From the NCBI RefSeq assembly GCF_000321225.1, contig NW_004450267.1:2673191-2737190 (forward strand): a stretch of 64,000 nucleotides of DNA. Reading direction: 5' to 3'. Of the stretch, positions 54,835 to 64,000 are shown piece by piece (position 1 is the first letter of the stretch; each line of letters opens with the position of its first letter). The translations under genes were made by a program, and so were the position numbers. The notes under the pieces were generated by a model that was not told the DNA's origin, made no database searches, and worked only from the letters and a program-made list of their open reading frames with translations. This DNA comes from Odobenus rosmarus divergens. Its lineage: Eukaryota; Chordata; Mammalia; Carnivora; Odobenidae.

Positions 54835-55235
54835 CATAAACAAGCAGGAATCACAGCACAAGGAGCGGTTAGCACACTGACAGGGCTTTGCAAAGATTCT
54901 CAGAGGAGTGTGGAGGAGAAGCACCCATGTCAGACCCCAGGGAGAAGCTTCCTATGGAAGGTGACACCTGAGCTGGCTCTTGAAGGAAAGGATTAACCAG
55001 ATGCCCTTGAGAATGCGGACAGCTTTCCTGGTAGCAGGAACGGCTCATGCAAAACCTGGAGGTGAACAAGAACAAGGTGTGTTCAGGGAGGAACGAGTTT
55101 TTCCGAGTGGCTGGAGTGTAGAGTATAAGTGGTGTGCAGGCAGAGAGAGAGAAAGCCAGACCAGGAGGGGTGTTAGAAGCCCTGGCTTAGGAACTGTGCA
55201 GAAAGATACCTGAAATGCCCCTGGGAAAATGTGCT
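54835..55235 (-). mobile_element. L2 LINE fragment
   Basis: Reversed L2: GAAGCTTCCTATGGAAGGTG, ACACCTGAGCTGGCTCTTGA, AGGAACGGCTCATGCAAAAC, AGTGGCTGGAGTGTAGAGTA. Confidence 0.8.
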
Positions 55236-55249
55236 GGAAGTCCCTTAGC

Positions 55250-55530
55250 CTGCGGAAGAACCTGCTGCGGGCTCCCAGTCCAGTGCTCTTCCTCTCCTTC
55301 GCCATTCTTGAAGTGCCCCGAGCCGGAGCCTTGGCCGGGGTGGGGGGCCTGAGTGCGAGGAGCCCAAGGCCGGAGCCAAGCTGGGCCTGGGGAGATGCCT
55401 CCAGGGTGGACGGGCTCCCCTGCCGCCCAGGGCTTCTGAGCCGCGCCCAAAGACCCTCCAGGAGGCCGGCAGCCCACGTCGCTTCCCAAGCCACTGGGCC
55501 CTTCCCTTCCGTGGTTAATTTTCACTTTTC
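55250..55530. other. GC-rich block with moderate CpG
   Basis: About a dozen CpG in 280 bp (for example AGCCGGAGCC, GAGCCGCGCCC, CCCACGTCGC). Denser than background but much weaker than 8338-8485. Open on both strands, no domain. Confidence 0.4.
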
Positions 55531-55704
55531 ATAAAGATGTGTCCATTTAGGGGGACTGGGAGGAATGCCTGATGGGGACCACACGCCTCCCCCATGGTGG
55601 CCACCTTGATTCGGGCGCAGTTAAGGCTCCAAACATCTTGCCGGGCCCGCCAGCCGCTGTCTTCGTGAGGCACCGGCTGGGTTGGGCTGGCCTCGTGTGT
55701 GGGG

Positions 55705-55770
55705 AGCCCCTCCACCCCCCCCACCCATCCCCACCCCCATCCCCCCACCCACCCCACCCACCCCCACCAC
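55705..55770 (-). repeat. C-rich tract (G-quadruplex-capable on minus strand)
   Basis: Repeated CCACCCC and CCCCAT-type units over about 65 bp. Confidence 0.85.
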
Positions 55771-56264
55771 ATGAAAGGCACGCTGCGGGTCCCTGAGGGG
55801 TGATGGTGGAGAGCAGCGGTGGCGCCCACTCCCCCGAGCGGCAGGCACACTCGGCTTCCAGCAAGGGGCCTGGGGCCATACAAAGGAAATGGCAAGATCC
55901 TGAGTCACCCAGGGGCTCTGCTGCCGCCTTAGCTGCAGGCCCACAACAGGACCTTTGTGCTGCGCTCCAGGAGGATGAGCAGGACGGGCTGCAGGGAGGC
56001 ACACATTTCAGGGCGCTGAGTAATGCTCGGGACAGGGGAGGAATCCCCTCAGGAAGCAGGACCGACTCCTGGGCGCCCTTCTCTCTCCAAAGCCACCGGT
56101 GGGGGGGTTGGGGGGAGGCTCATCTGTCACACTGCTTGTCCCCTGTGAGGGTGCATGCTGTTTTGCAGAGGTGTCTCCTTCACAGCAGTGTGAGGGGTTT
56201 GAGACCTGGATCATATCAGTTCAGCTCCCCAGTCCCACCATAGCCCCTAATACAGTGTCCAGGT
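55771..56264. other. Unique GC-rich stretch
   Basis: No repeat recognised. Frames on both strands (55547-56002 minus, 55800-56243 plus) overlap and reflect low stop density. Confidence 0.4.
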
Positions 56265-56330
56265 TTTGCCACGGATGGATGGAGGGGTGGTTGGATGGAG
56301 GGAGGGAGGGAGGGAGGGAGGGAGGGATGG
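56265..56330 (+). repeat. (GGAT)n/(GGGA)n tract
   Basis: GGAT units followed by about seven GGGA units at 56298-56326. G-quadruplex-capable on the plus strand. Confidence 0.9.
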
Positions 56331-56374
56331 ACGGGACAATTCATCCACACAAATACAACGTGTGAGGAGCTGGT

Positions 56375-56485
56375 CCAATGCCATCATTTTGAAATGGAGA
56401 AATGGAAGCCCAGAGATGGGAATGGATGAGAGCCAGGTCCCACAGTGAACTGCTCCAGAATGTGGGTGCTGCGCTGCCAGGCCTG
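56375..56485 (-). mobile_element. MIR SINE fragment
   Basis: TTTTGAAATGGAGAAATGGA, AGCCAGGTCCCACAGTGAAC fits a diverged reversed MIR. Confidence 0.5.
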
Positions 56486-56734
56486 CTTTGCTCCACAGCA
56501 GAGCTGCTATGGTGTGGCTTAGGGAGCACCTGGAGGGGCGTGACTGATGTGTGGGCAGAGGTCAGGATGAGAACCCACAGCATGGGTAGGACAGCCACGG
56601 CGGGCAAGGTCAGGTTGTAGGGACGTACTGGGGAGTGAGGGAGAGAAACCAGAAGAATAGGAGGCAGCATTCCAGACCTTAAAGTGACCACAATCTCTTA
56701 GCCTAGGAAGTTCACAGGGTTTATATAACATGGG

Positions 56735-56850
56735 GAAAGAATCAGCATTTGTTGAGCACCTAGTATGTGCCAGGCACGGATATCTAATCTTTGCACAATC
56801 CTGAGGGAGGCGTGGCCACAGATGGAGAAGGTGACTGGGGCCCAGTCTCT
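56735..56850 (-). mobile_element. MIR SINE fragment
   Basis: ATTTGTTGAGCACCTAGTAT, GTGCCAGGCACGGATATCTA, GCACAATCCTGAGGGAGGCG is the tail-side half of a reversed MIR. Confidence 0.75.
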
Positions 56851-57589
56851 CTGGGACAGTCAGTTTCCAGCTCCCTCAGGGCCTCAGGAGTGGCGGTGAC
56901 TTGGTGGGCCACCGTGTGACAGGATGGCGTTCTCAACCTGGCAGGCCTAGAAATTCCATATTTTCGGTGCCCTTGGAGGGGGTCGGCATCTCAGAACTAA
57001 CTCGATAAGCTCACACTCGGAGTCTGACATGTTACCAAGAGGCTGCGGTGCCGATGGTCTGAGCTTTTCTCCCTGTGAGAAGGTGGGCACTGGGAGGCAG
57101 GCAGGTTGCCTGGGGACATGGGAGCAGAACCAGAGGTTTAGATTTCCAGCCAGGGAGCGCCGATCACTGGGGGCCCTCATTTCCACGGCCTGCTGGCGGT
57201 GGCCTGCCGTGGGCCACACATCTGAACTCCTGAGCCTGGGCGTGCCCAGGCTAACACGTATAGACGTGGCCTTCCTTCCTCCATGGCCTTTTTTCCTTAA
57301 CCTTCATGCCAGCCACCCTCACCATGCTCCTTACTTACAATAATCTTCTTTCAGCTCAAACCAAAACAACAGACTGGTCGAAAACTTCAGACCAACCGAG
57401 ACAGCCACACTCTGGAGACCACACCCTGGATGGCCTGATGAGATTCAGAGAGTCCAGAAGTCCTTGCCTAGCCTTCTCTTGACAGACCACAGCTTAGGGC
57501 AGATGCTGTCCACACGTGGCAAGAATCATCCCCTACCTCTGGCATTTTCCAAATCCTTTACAAAAGCTGACTTTAATTTAAGGATGAGG
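56851..57589. other. Unique non-coding stretch
   Basis: No gene or repeat recognised. Frames at 56947-57219 (minus) and 57029-57343 (plus) overlap. Confidence 0.4.
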
Positions 57590-57740
57590 GCACTGGATTC
57601 CCACCCTCCCAAAACTTCCTGAATTATCCAGTGTAAAGATGAGGAGTTTAGAAGAAGTTCAGTCACTTGCCCAAAGTCACGCGTAGCTAAAACTTGACGG
57701 CACCAAGATCCAAAGATCCACCCACTCTACTATGTACACT
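57590..57740 (-). mobile_element. MIR SINE fragment
   Basis: GTAAAGATGAGGAGTTTAGA, CACTTGCCCAAAGTCACGCG, reversed MIR. Confidence 0.65.
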
Positions 57741-57784
57741 TCCCCTTAAGATTATTAACAAGGCCCACAGAGCTAATAAAGGCT

Positions 57785-58030
57785 CCTGATCGCTGAAGGC
57801 TTCCTAGGTGCCAGGCGTATGTGCTCAGTGGGGTGCGTTACAGATGTTTTTTCACATAATGCTCACAGCAACAGCAGGAGACTGCTCTTGTCTTTGTTTT
57901 ATAGGTAAGGGTTGAAGGGCAGAGTGGTAAAGAAACTTGCCCCAGCCACAGGGGCACACAGCTACTGAATTCAGAAGCCAGGTTTCAAACCAGTCTGTCT
58001 GCCTCTCTACCCAAGCTCTTAGCCATCCCT
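57785..58030 (-). mobile_element. MIR SINE, nearly complete
   Basis: GGCTTCCTAGGTGCCAGGCG, ATAATGCTCACAGCAACAGC, GAAACTTGCCCCAGCCACAG, CACACAGCTACTGAATTCAG, GTCTGTCTGCCTCTCTACCC. Confidence 0.85.
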
Positions 58031-58344
58031 ACTCCATGGCAGAGCAAAGCCCAGCTTCTGCAATAACTCACCCCCACGGTACCCACAGGGGTGCCACACT
58101 GGCGAGAAGCAGTCTGCCTTCTGAGTGGGGAGAGGGAGTAGCTGCAGGCCTACCGAGGGTTTACCAAAGTCCAGAGTCACACCCTCAGCCTTGTCAGTTT
58201 AGGGATTAGGTTTGTATCAGTTTCCCAGAGAGGAACAGGTTCAGGCCATCTGACTTAGGATGACTCAGCCTCCAAGGGTCTGAGCCAAACCTACCTAACT
58301 GATTCCCCTGTGAAATACCCCGGCCAGGAGGTTGTGGCGAAAAG
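58031..58344. other. Unique non-coding stretch
   Basis: Nothing recognised. Confidence 0.35.
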
Positions 58345-58545
58345 CCTGGCTGCGCAGTGAGACACAGCGGGGTCCGAAACTTCACCCAGCACTTCCGAGC
58401 CCGGAGACTTTGGACATGTTACTCACGGTCTTTGAATCCTAGTTTCGGCCTCAGAAAATGGAGGAGCTAAGGCCAACCTCGCACCGTGACAGTGGCTGAA
58501 GCAGAGAGTGTATGTAAAATGCTTAGTGCTTAGTGATTGACACTT
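58345..58545 (+). mobile_element. MIR SINE
   Basis: ACTTTGGACATGTTACTCAC core, TTTCGGCCTCAGAAAATGGA, GTAAAATGCTTAGTGCTTAG tail, sense MIR. Confidence 0.7.
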
Positions 58546-58727
58546 AGTAGGAGTTCCCTGGGCAGTAACACTTCTAATTTTCACTATTATTGTTTGAAAA
58601 CTGGGCTTGGCGAACTGATAAACTCTCCCCCCCTCCCAACCTCAGTGGGCAGGTCACATTGTAAAAAACAAATCTCAGCACAGAAGGTTGTTAGGCGAGC
58701 CCAGGTAAGAGGGTGGGGCCTGAGGTG

Positions 58728-58756
58728 CCCCCCCCCCCTTCCCTCCCACCCCCAGG
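58728..58756 (+). repeat. C-rich homopolymer tract
   Basis: A C10 run followed by TTCCCTCCCACCCCC. Confidence 0.9.
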
Positions 58757-59019
58757 GTATTTCTGTTTGAACACCCACCCAGGAGCGGTTGGGACTCAGC
58801 CCTATCTACTCCTGGACAGAACTGCTCCTCATGACAAAGGTTCCTTTCTCAGTACTTCCTATCCACTGATAAACAGCCTGATGCCACCACATCTTCGCAG
58901 CCCTGAGTGGGTCAACTCTTGTACCCCTCCCAGGGCCCTGGCCAAATGCATCTCTATTCGTGAGGCCTTCCCAGCTCCCTCGGCAGAGGGAGATCAACCA
59001 CACGCTGATCCTGCAACAG
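58757..59019. other. Unassigned stretch, weak sense L2
   Basis: TCTTCGCAGCCCTGAGTGGG and CGTGAGGCCTTCCCAGCTCC could be L2. Confidence 0.3.
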
Positions 59020-59325
59020 GTGCATTTACTGGTACTGCGACATTAACCGTGGAGAACACAGAGGCCACTCTTCCCTTTCTGGAGCTTGGAGTCTAGTGGG
59101 ACCGTAATCAAAGCAAAGAAATAAATCAAATCATTACAGCTTCTGGTAATTATGAGGAAGAAAATAACCAGTAGGATTGATAGACATGAACTCTGGGGCG
59201 ATGGGGTGGTCAGGAAAGGGCTTTCTGGGGAACTGGCATTTACCGAGGCTGGAAGGATGAGATGGGGTGAGCTTTGCCAAGAGCTAGGAACAGAGGGTTC
59301 CCAGCATAAGGAACAGTTTTTCCCT
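59020..59325 (-). mobile_element. L2 LINE fragment
   Basis: Reversed L2: TTCTGGAGCTTGGAGTCTAG, CAGGAAAGGGCTTTCTGGGG, GGCATTTACCGAGGCTGGAA, GAACAGAGGGTTCCCAGCAT. It lies inside the 245-codon minus-strand frame at 59043-59780. Confidence 0.75.
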
Positions 59326-59482
59326 CCCAAGGAGGGAAAGAATTTGGTATGTTTCTCATTGATCAGAAAATCAGGCTGGAGCAGATGGAAGGGGTGGGAG
59401 GAGGCATGGCAATCTGACAGAGGCAGAGAGGCCTTGCTCCTCTGTGCCCCCAGCGGGATGTGTGATAGATGGCGAGAGTAAG
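59326..59482. other. Short unassigned stretch
   Basis: Nothing recognised. Confidence 0.3.
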
Positions 59483-59580
59483 CCTCGCTATTTATTGAGC
59501 ATCTACTCTGTGCCAGGCAGTGGGCAGGCACTTTCCATACACTCTCTGGTTTAACCCTCATTCTTCCTGCCACCCCAGCC
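59483..59580 (-). mobile_element. MIR SINE tail
   Basis: CTATTTATTGAGCATCTACT, CTGTGCCAGGCAGTGGGCAG, TTTAACCCTCATTCTTCCTG. Confidence 0.7.
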
Positions 59581-60044
59581 ACAACACAATATCCCTCTCG
59601 GTGCTCTCCTTCCCGTCTTGCTGTATCGTCAGTATCTCTCTGCAGCTTTGTTTCCCTGACCACTCCCTCAGCCTCCTCCCCCGGAAGACCAGAAGCTCCT
59701 CTGTCAGCCATCTTGGGACCGCAGCACCTAGCACCGGAACAGAGCGCCGCCATGTCTGCGGGGTTTCCAGCAGAGCTCAAGCAGTTACGGTTTGGGTGTG
59801 GCGGGGTCAGTCAGTAGCAGACACGGTTATGTTTCAGATGAAAGTTTGTTTGCATCTTGCTGTGACGATTTAAGAAACCCTTAGCTGCATCAGTAGTGTG
59901 CTCCGAGGTCTTATTTAGGTCAGCTAGTTCCAGGATGCTACACACAAGGGGCTGTTCATACCTGCCTGCCCCCTGTTGGAGGGGGGATGGTCTAGATAAG
60001 CCATAGGGATCGTGCTGCAGAGGGCAGAAATGAGTCTGTACCAT
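59581..60044. other. Unassigned stretch
   Basis: A weak L2-like end (GGACCGCAGCACCTAGCACC) sits at about 59720. No gene. Confidence 0.3.
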
Positions 60045-60270
60045 TCAACTCACCATCACTGGGCACCTGCTATGTCTGCACCCTGTGGCAGAGGTTCTAT
60101 GCCCAGTGGGCCTCCCCTCCCCGGCGACTACACTGCACGGCTCACTGTGCGCAGCACTATAATGGAAGGGCAAGTGGCACAGTGACGGGGAGGTGACCAA
60201 CACAGCAGGGGCCGGAGCACAGTGCGCCTGGAATGCCAGGTCAATAGCATGTGAGTCACAGAAGAGGAGG
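60045..60270 (-). mobile_element. L2 LINE fragment
   Basis: CATCACTGGGCACCTGCTAT, CAGAGGTTCTATGCCCAGTG, CAGCACTATAATGGAAGGGC. Confidence 0.55.
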
Positions 60271-60604
60271 GAACCTAAAATGGGGTTTTCATTTTTAATT
60301 TTTTCAAAAGCAGGAAGTTCTAAATAGTTCTGTCTTGAAAGGGCCATTCTGGGAGAAAGGGAAGAAAACAACTGACAAAGGGCTTGTAATAATAAGCAAG
60401 AATTCTGTCAAGAAGAAGGCATTTGTGGGGCTTTGGAGCAGCTCACTTCGTCCACAGCGTGAGCAAGCCCAGGTCTGGGAGGGAGGGAGGCAGCAGAGCA
60501 AGGTGCTGAAGAGAGGTGGCGGGTGGGCAAGGGTGGGACCGGGGCTGTGGAGACATCAGTCAGCTTGCCCCAGTCTCCAGAAACAGGAGTCAAGTGAGAC
60601 GTGA
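60271..60604. other. Unique non-coding stretch
   Basis: Nothing recognised. Confidence 0.35.
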
Positions 60605-60745
60605 AGAATGGGAAAATCCTGGCCTTGAGTTAGAATCGAGTTCCAATCCAATCTTTGTCACGGATTAGTTGTGCAACTTGGAGCAAAAGTCACTACATTC
60701 TCTGAGCCTATTTTATCAACTGAACAATGGCAGATGACAACCTAC
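60605..60745 (+). mobile_element. MIR SINE
   Basis: TTAGAATCGAGTTCCAATCC, AGTTGTGCAACTTGGAGCAA, CATTCTCTGAGCCTATTTTA, sense MIR. Confidence 0.65.
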
Positions 60746-61676
60746 ACTTCTTGGGTAGATAAAAAGACGTGGGAAGGCGCTTCTTCTTGAATCTGAGAAC
60801 CCAGGGCCTTTCTCCAGGTGGTCCTTTGGTCGGTTTACACAACAGATGCTTCTACCTGCAAAATCAGTAACGTGCCTTTCGGTCTGACTTGGGGGCAATT
60901 TTGGAAAAGAACAGCTACCTTTCTGAGTGCCACCCTCACATAAAGAGGGAAAGCACAAGGCCCCAGAGGATAGAGGTTATACCTCAGGAACACTAAGAGA
61001 GAAGCTCCCCGTGGACCATCGTTTCCTTTTCCTCACAAGCATTCGAGGCCACTAGAGCTCCACAGTAATGGTGAGGGCTGGTGTCCCTGCCCTGCTTCCC
61101 ACAAGCAGGTCCACACCATGAGCTGCTAGTTTATTTTGGGACGTGATGCCAAGAAACAGGAGTGAGAAGCTGGGGAGAATAACCAGGGAAGCAGGAGAGC
61201 CCATCCAAGGATCAGTTACTGACTTGGTGGGTCTAGTGGAAAACCTGCACTCCAAACCGGAGACCCCTAATGAGCTCGAATTGTGTAACCGTCCACCACT
61301 GCCTCTCACTGACCCCCAAGTGGTCCGTAGGTTGTTAACTCCTTCCTACTTCCAGCTTTCCACACAAGTGTCAGAATGGCAAAATAGGTTTCCTCAGGCA
61401 CTCCACAAGGTGGTGGCAGAGAAGCCCTGGGCAGAAAGTGAGAGAAATGAGGTGCTGGCAGAGCTGTAGCTGGAGGCCAGGATCTGGCCAGAATGAAAAG
61501 GCGGGCTGCAAGGTGCACCATTCATCAAGGTAGAGAGGTCAGCTCTTAGCAAGCAGTGGCAGACCCGCCCATCAAACACGGACTCCCAATGCACAGATGG
61601 GGAACTGGTCTAATTTTATGTCTAATATTTTTAGATGATTCCAGGAAGATAATTTTCCTAGAAAGGAGGACAGAGT
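60746..61676. other. Unassigned stretch, 930 bp
   Basis: A 108-codon plus-strand frame (61143-61469) is visible but has no recognised domain. The stretch could contain an LTR fossil, but I cannot name one. Confidence 0.4.
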
Positions 61677-61764
61677 GGAAGGAAGGAAGGAAGGAAGGAA
61701 GGAAGGAAGGAAGGAAGGAAGGAAGGAAGGGGAGGGAGGGGGGAGGGAGGGGAGGGAGGGAGGA
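61677..61764 (+). repeat. (GGAA)13 followed by (GGGA)n
   Basis: Thirteen perfect GGAA units at 61677-61728, then GGGA-rich sequence to 61764 that is G-quadruplex-capable. Confidence 0.97.
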
Positions 61765-61809
61765 AAATTGCCAGAATTTCAGGCAGATGCAATTTTGCCA
61801 TCTTCTTCC

Positions 61810-62578
61810 TTTTTTAAAAAACAAAACGTAGAGTTTTCTTTTTGTATAACTGCAAAGCTAATTCATGCCTATAATAAAATATTCAAGCACTTAAAACAGA
61901 ATATACAATAAGTAAGTTTTTCTCGTCTCCCACATCTCAGTCTCTCTCCCCAGAGGCAGTTACTGTTAAAAGTTGCTTGTGTATTCTTCCAGAAATATTT
62001 TATGCATAAGTGCACATATCTTGATTTCCGTTTAAAATCACAATTTAAAACACGCACACTGTGGACCTTGCTATTTTCATCCCCCCCCACCCCTTCAAGG
62101 GTTGCTTCATATGAGCATATGTAAATCTAGCTCATTTAAAAACATTCCTTTGCAGTTCTCCATTAGAAAGACTTTCACAGTTTATTGAACTAGCCTTCTT
62201 TTGATGGACAGGTAGTGGGTTTGGTTTTTTTTTTTTCATTTGTTTTTCTCATCGGTTATGATGACTTGCTGGATATTCTGTGTCCCTCTCTGTCCACATG
62301 TATAAGAATATTTGAAGGATACATTTCTACCAGTGAAACTAAAGAAAAAAAAAAGGCGCAGTTAAACTTTTAGTAAAGATTGCCAAGTTGCTCTTGAAGG
62401 ATTCTTGCTGATTTATACTTCTGTCCCAGAGAGGAGACTGTCTGCTGGTATCTCCACGTTCTCAGTGCTGTGTGATGTTTACAAATGTAGTAGGTAAAAA
62501 AGTGAATCTCCTTGTTATTTTAATTTGCATCTGTTTAATTTTGAGAGTCAACATCTTATCAGGAACTTGTAAGCCAGT
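61810..62578 (-). mobile_element. Old L1 3' UTR
   Basis: Reversed L1M-type: TCTTCCAGAAATATTTTATG, GTTGCTTCATATGAGCATAT, TCCATTAGAAAGACTTTCAC, AAAGATTGCCAAGTTGCTCT and TTTTAATTTGCATCTGTTTA. Several A/T homopolymers have expanded in it. Confidence 0.8.
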
Positions 62579-62606
62579 TTTCTCTCTCTCTCTCTCTCTC
62601 TCTCTG
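62579..62606 (+). repeat. (TC)n microsatellite
   Basis: About twelve TC units, just after the old L1. Confidence 0.93.
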
Positions 62607-62649
62607 ACACTGTTGAAGAGTCAAAATAATGGACGTACACCTGCTCTGT

Positions 62650-63010
62650 GTATAGGCTCGGCCTGTGTGGATCACAATTAATCTAAACCCAGCACCGAAT
62701 CTGCGGCAGAGCTTGTGCCAGATGCGGGGGTGACGACAGGGGGCCAAGACGGTAGAGCCCCTGCCTGCGGCACTTACAGTCATGGTGGGAGGCTCCCAAA
62801 TAACTCGGCAATTGACATACTGTGCTTCGTCTTCCAAGGGGAACTAGAAAGTGCCACACAGCAGGGGTGAGTCATCTGACCTGGCTGCCTCACTTATGCA
62901 AGTCGGGAGGGAGATTTAAAAGTCACAAAGACAAAGGGGATGGGGCCCAGCGTTCTCCGGAGGAGGCAGTAAGACTGCAAGTGGGAAGCCCCCAGGGGAC
63001 AGGCGCATTA
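62650..63010 (-). mobile_element. L2 LINE fragment
   Basis: AGAGCCCCTGCCTGCGGCAC, TTACAGTCATGGTGGGAGGC resembles the body of reversed L2; the right half is weak. Confidence 0.5.
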
Positions 63011-63189
63011 CAGGGGTGAAAGTGAGGGGTGGCTGCTGGGGGTGAGGAAGGGACTGAAACACCAGCCCAGCATGCCTGCCACCTGCCGGGGACTGAGTTG
63101 AACCCAGACTTCCAGTGCTCTCTTCAGGGCAGTCCCTGGCTAGTGCGGCCACCCTCGGGGGCTGAGGCCAGGTTATAGGACTGCTTACT

Positions 63190-63510
63190 AACTGCGTTAA
63201 GGGTGTGGCATTTCATCTTCAGGGCAACAATGAACAGTTAGTGTTTTCCACAAGACAGTGATATGTTCGGAGTTCCTTTTCTCAAGGTTCAGGGTTGTAG
63301 AGTCTGGATATAATTTGAAGGGGGCGGGGTGGGGGCCATGTGGCAAGGCTGGAGAGGGCCACACAAGCTGGGCGGCAGTTCGCAGTATCACCCGGGAGAG
63401 ATGGTGGTGCCTCAAACCCAACTGGAATACAGACAATGGAGGCAGAGGCTATGGACAGACTCGAGAACTACTTAGGAAGTAAAATCAGCAGCATGTAGCA
63501 GCTGACGTGC
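63190..63510 (-). mobile_element. L2 LINE fragment
   Basis: GGCATTTCATCTTCAGGGCA, ACAGTGATATGTTCGGAGTT, AATACAGACAATGGAGGCAG follow reversed L2 upstream blocks, diverged. Confidence 0.45.
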
Positions 63511-63779
63511 TAAGGGCCTGGGGTGGGTGGCACGCCTGGTGGGGAGCTGTAAGAGCGGCAGTCTGTGGTGGCATGGGGAGGACCCCAGGTCACCTGCAGA
63601 ACGCCATCTGATATCTGGATCTGCAGTTCAGATAAAATGTGGGGAAACTTAACCTTAAAATGCTAACTGAAGTCACTGGAGTAGATAAGAACACCCAAGG
63701 CTATAGAAGAATTCTGAGTCATTCCACCTGGACACCAAAACCAAGTGCTGGGGTGCCCTTGGCACAGACACCTGAGGTT
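63511..63779. other. Unique non-coding stretch
   Basis: Nothing recognised. Confidence 0.35.
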
Positions 63780-64000
63780 CTGACACCTGTAGGAGGTGTC
63801 CCCCCTCACTCTGCTTAGGGTCTAAGCCTCTGTGCCAGGATGGCCTCCCTCAAGGGACTCCCTTGTCACCTGGCATAGGCCTGACATCCCACATGGGGCC
63901 TCCCTTCTACAAGGAGACCTTCCCCAGCACACTTGGGCTCTGACACACATGGGGCCACTGTCCCGTGTGGACGCCTTCCTCACTCGCATAAGCCCCCAAC
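63780..64000 (+). repeat. Possible degenerate minisatellite, continues past window
   Basis: Three to four related units of about 53-58 bp: about 63822-63879, 63880-63937, 63938-63995 and a weaker one before. Shared parts include CTGACA before ACATGGGGCC (63882-63900 and 63940-63956), a GGCCTCCCT segment (63842-63850) and CCTTCC blocks. Confidence 0.45.

Noticed and set aside
55547..56004. Overlapping frames of 126-151 codons on the minus strand and 147 on the plus strand
   Set aside because: Driven by a C-rich low-complexity tract and high GC; glycine/tryptophan-rich and proline-rich shadow translations.
59043..59780. 245-codon minus-strand open frame
   Set aside because: It runs through an L2 and a MIR fossil, so it is not a conserved gene.
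1..64000. CRISPR array, operon, phage or other prokaryotic system
   Set aside because: Carnivore SINEs, MIR, L2 and MaLR LTRs across the whole window show mammalian nuclear DNA.

Overview
This window is nuclear DNA from a placental mammal of the order Carnivora. The clearest evidence is six full-length or nearly full-length tRNA-derived CAN-SINEs. They carry the carnivore head (GGGGCGCCTGGGTGGCTCAG and variants), a pol III A/B-box region, a TC-rich stretch, and an AAATAAATAAA tail ending in poly-A. A young carnivore-type LINE-1 3' end lies at about 5.65-6.33 kb. The SINE bodies read more like bear, seal or mustelid copies than dog SINEC_Cf copies. I judge that from memory of the families, so caniform is fairly safe and arctoid is only a lean.

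I could not recognise any host protein-coding gene, exon, rRNA, functional tRNA or CRISPR array. Open frames here reach only about 250 codons, lie in GC-rich unique sequence, inside repeats or across low-complexity DNA, and show no recognisable domain. The window is best read as intergenic or intronic DNA. It is rich in ancient MIR and L2, which is typical of gene-neighbouring mammalian sequence.

Layout. 0-10 kb: part of an MLT1 LTR, L2 and MIR fossils, the young L1, a hAT MITE, and a small CpG-rich block at 8.34-8.56 kb that is the best promoter candidate. 10-15.2 kb: a nested block in which a SINE and an L1 interrupt a MER5-type hAT element, an antisense L1 interrupts a sense L1, and a further antisense L1 carries its own SINE. 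15-24.5 kb: mostly unique, GC-rich DNA with microsatellites. 24.5-29.4 kb: an MLT1 LTR carrying a SINE, then a 2.6-kb antisense L1 carrying another SINE, then another MLT1 LTR and an L2. 29.4-42 kb: scattered MIR, L2, L1 and hAT fossils. 42.1-46.4 kb: a degraded endogenous retrovirus with remnants of both LTRs and a reverse-transcriptase core whose second catalytic Asp codon is lost. 46.4-55 kb: MIR, L2 and an old L1 with a SINE. 55-64 kb: GC-rich sequence with C-rich, GGGA and GGAA tracts, an old L1, L2 fragments, and what looks like the start of a degenerate minisatellite at the right edge.

I found no undescribed biological system. The points most worth following up are the CpG-rich candidate promoter, the ERV remnant, the nested insertion chronology with readable target-site duplications, the (GGAA)13 tract and a perfect 20-bp palindrome. 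Repeat names come from recognising consensus features by eye; subfamilies and boundaries need RepeatMasker.
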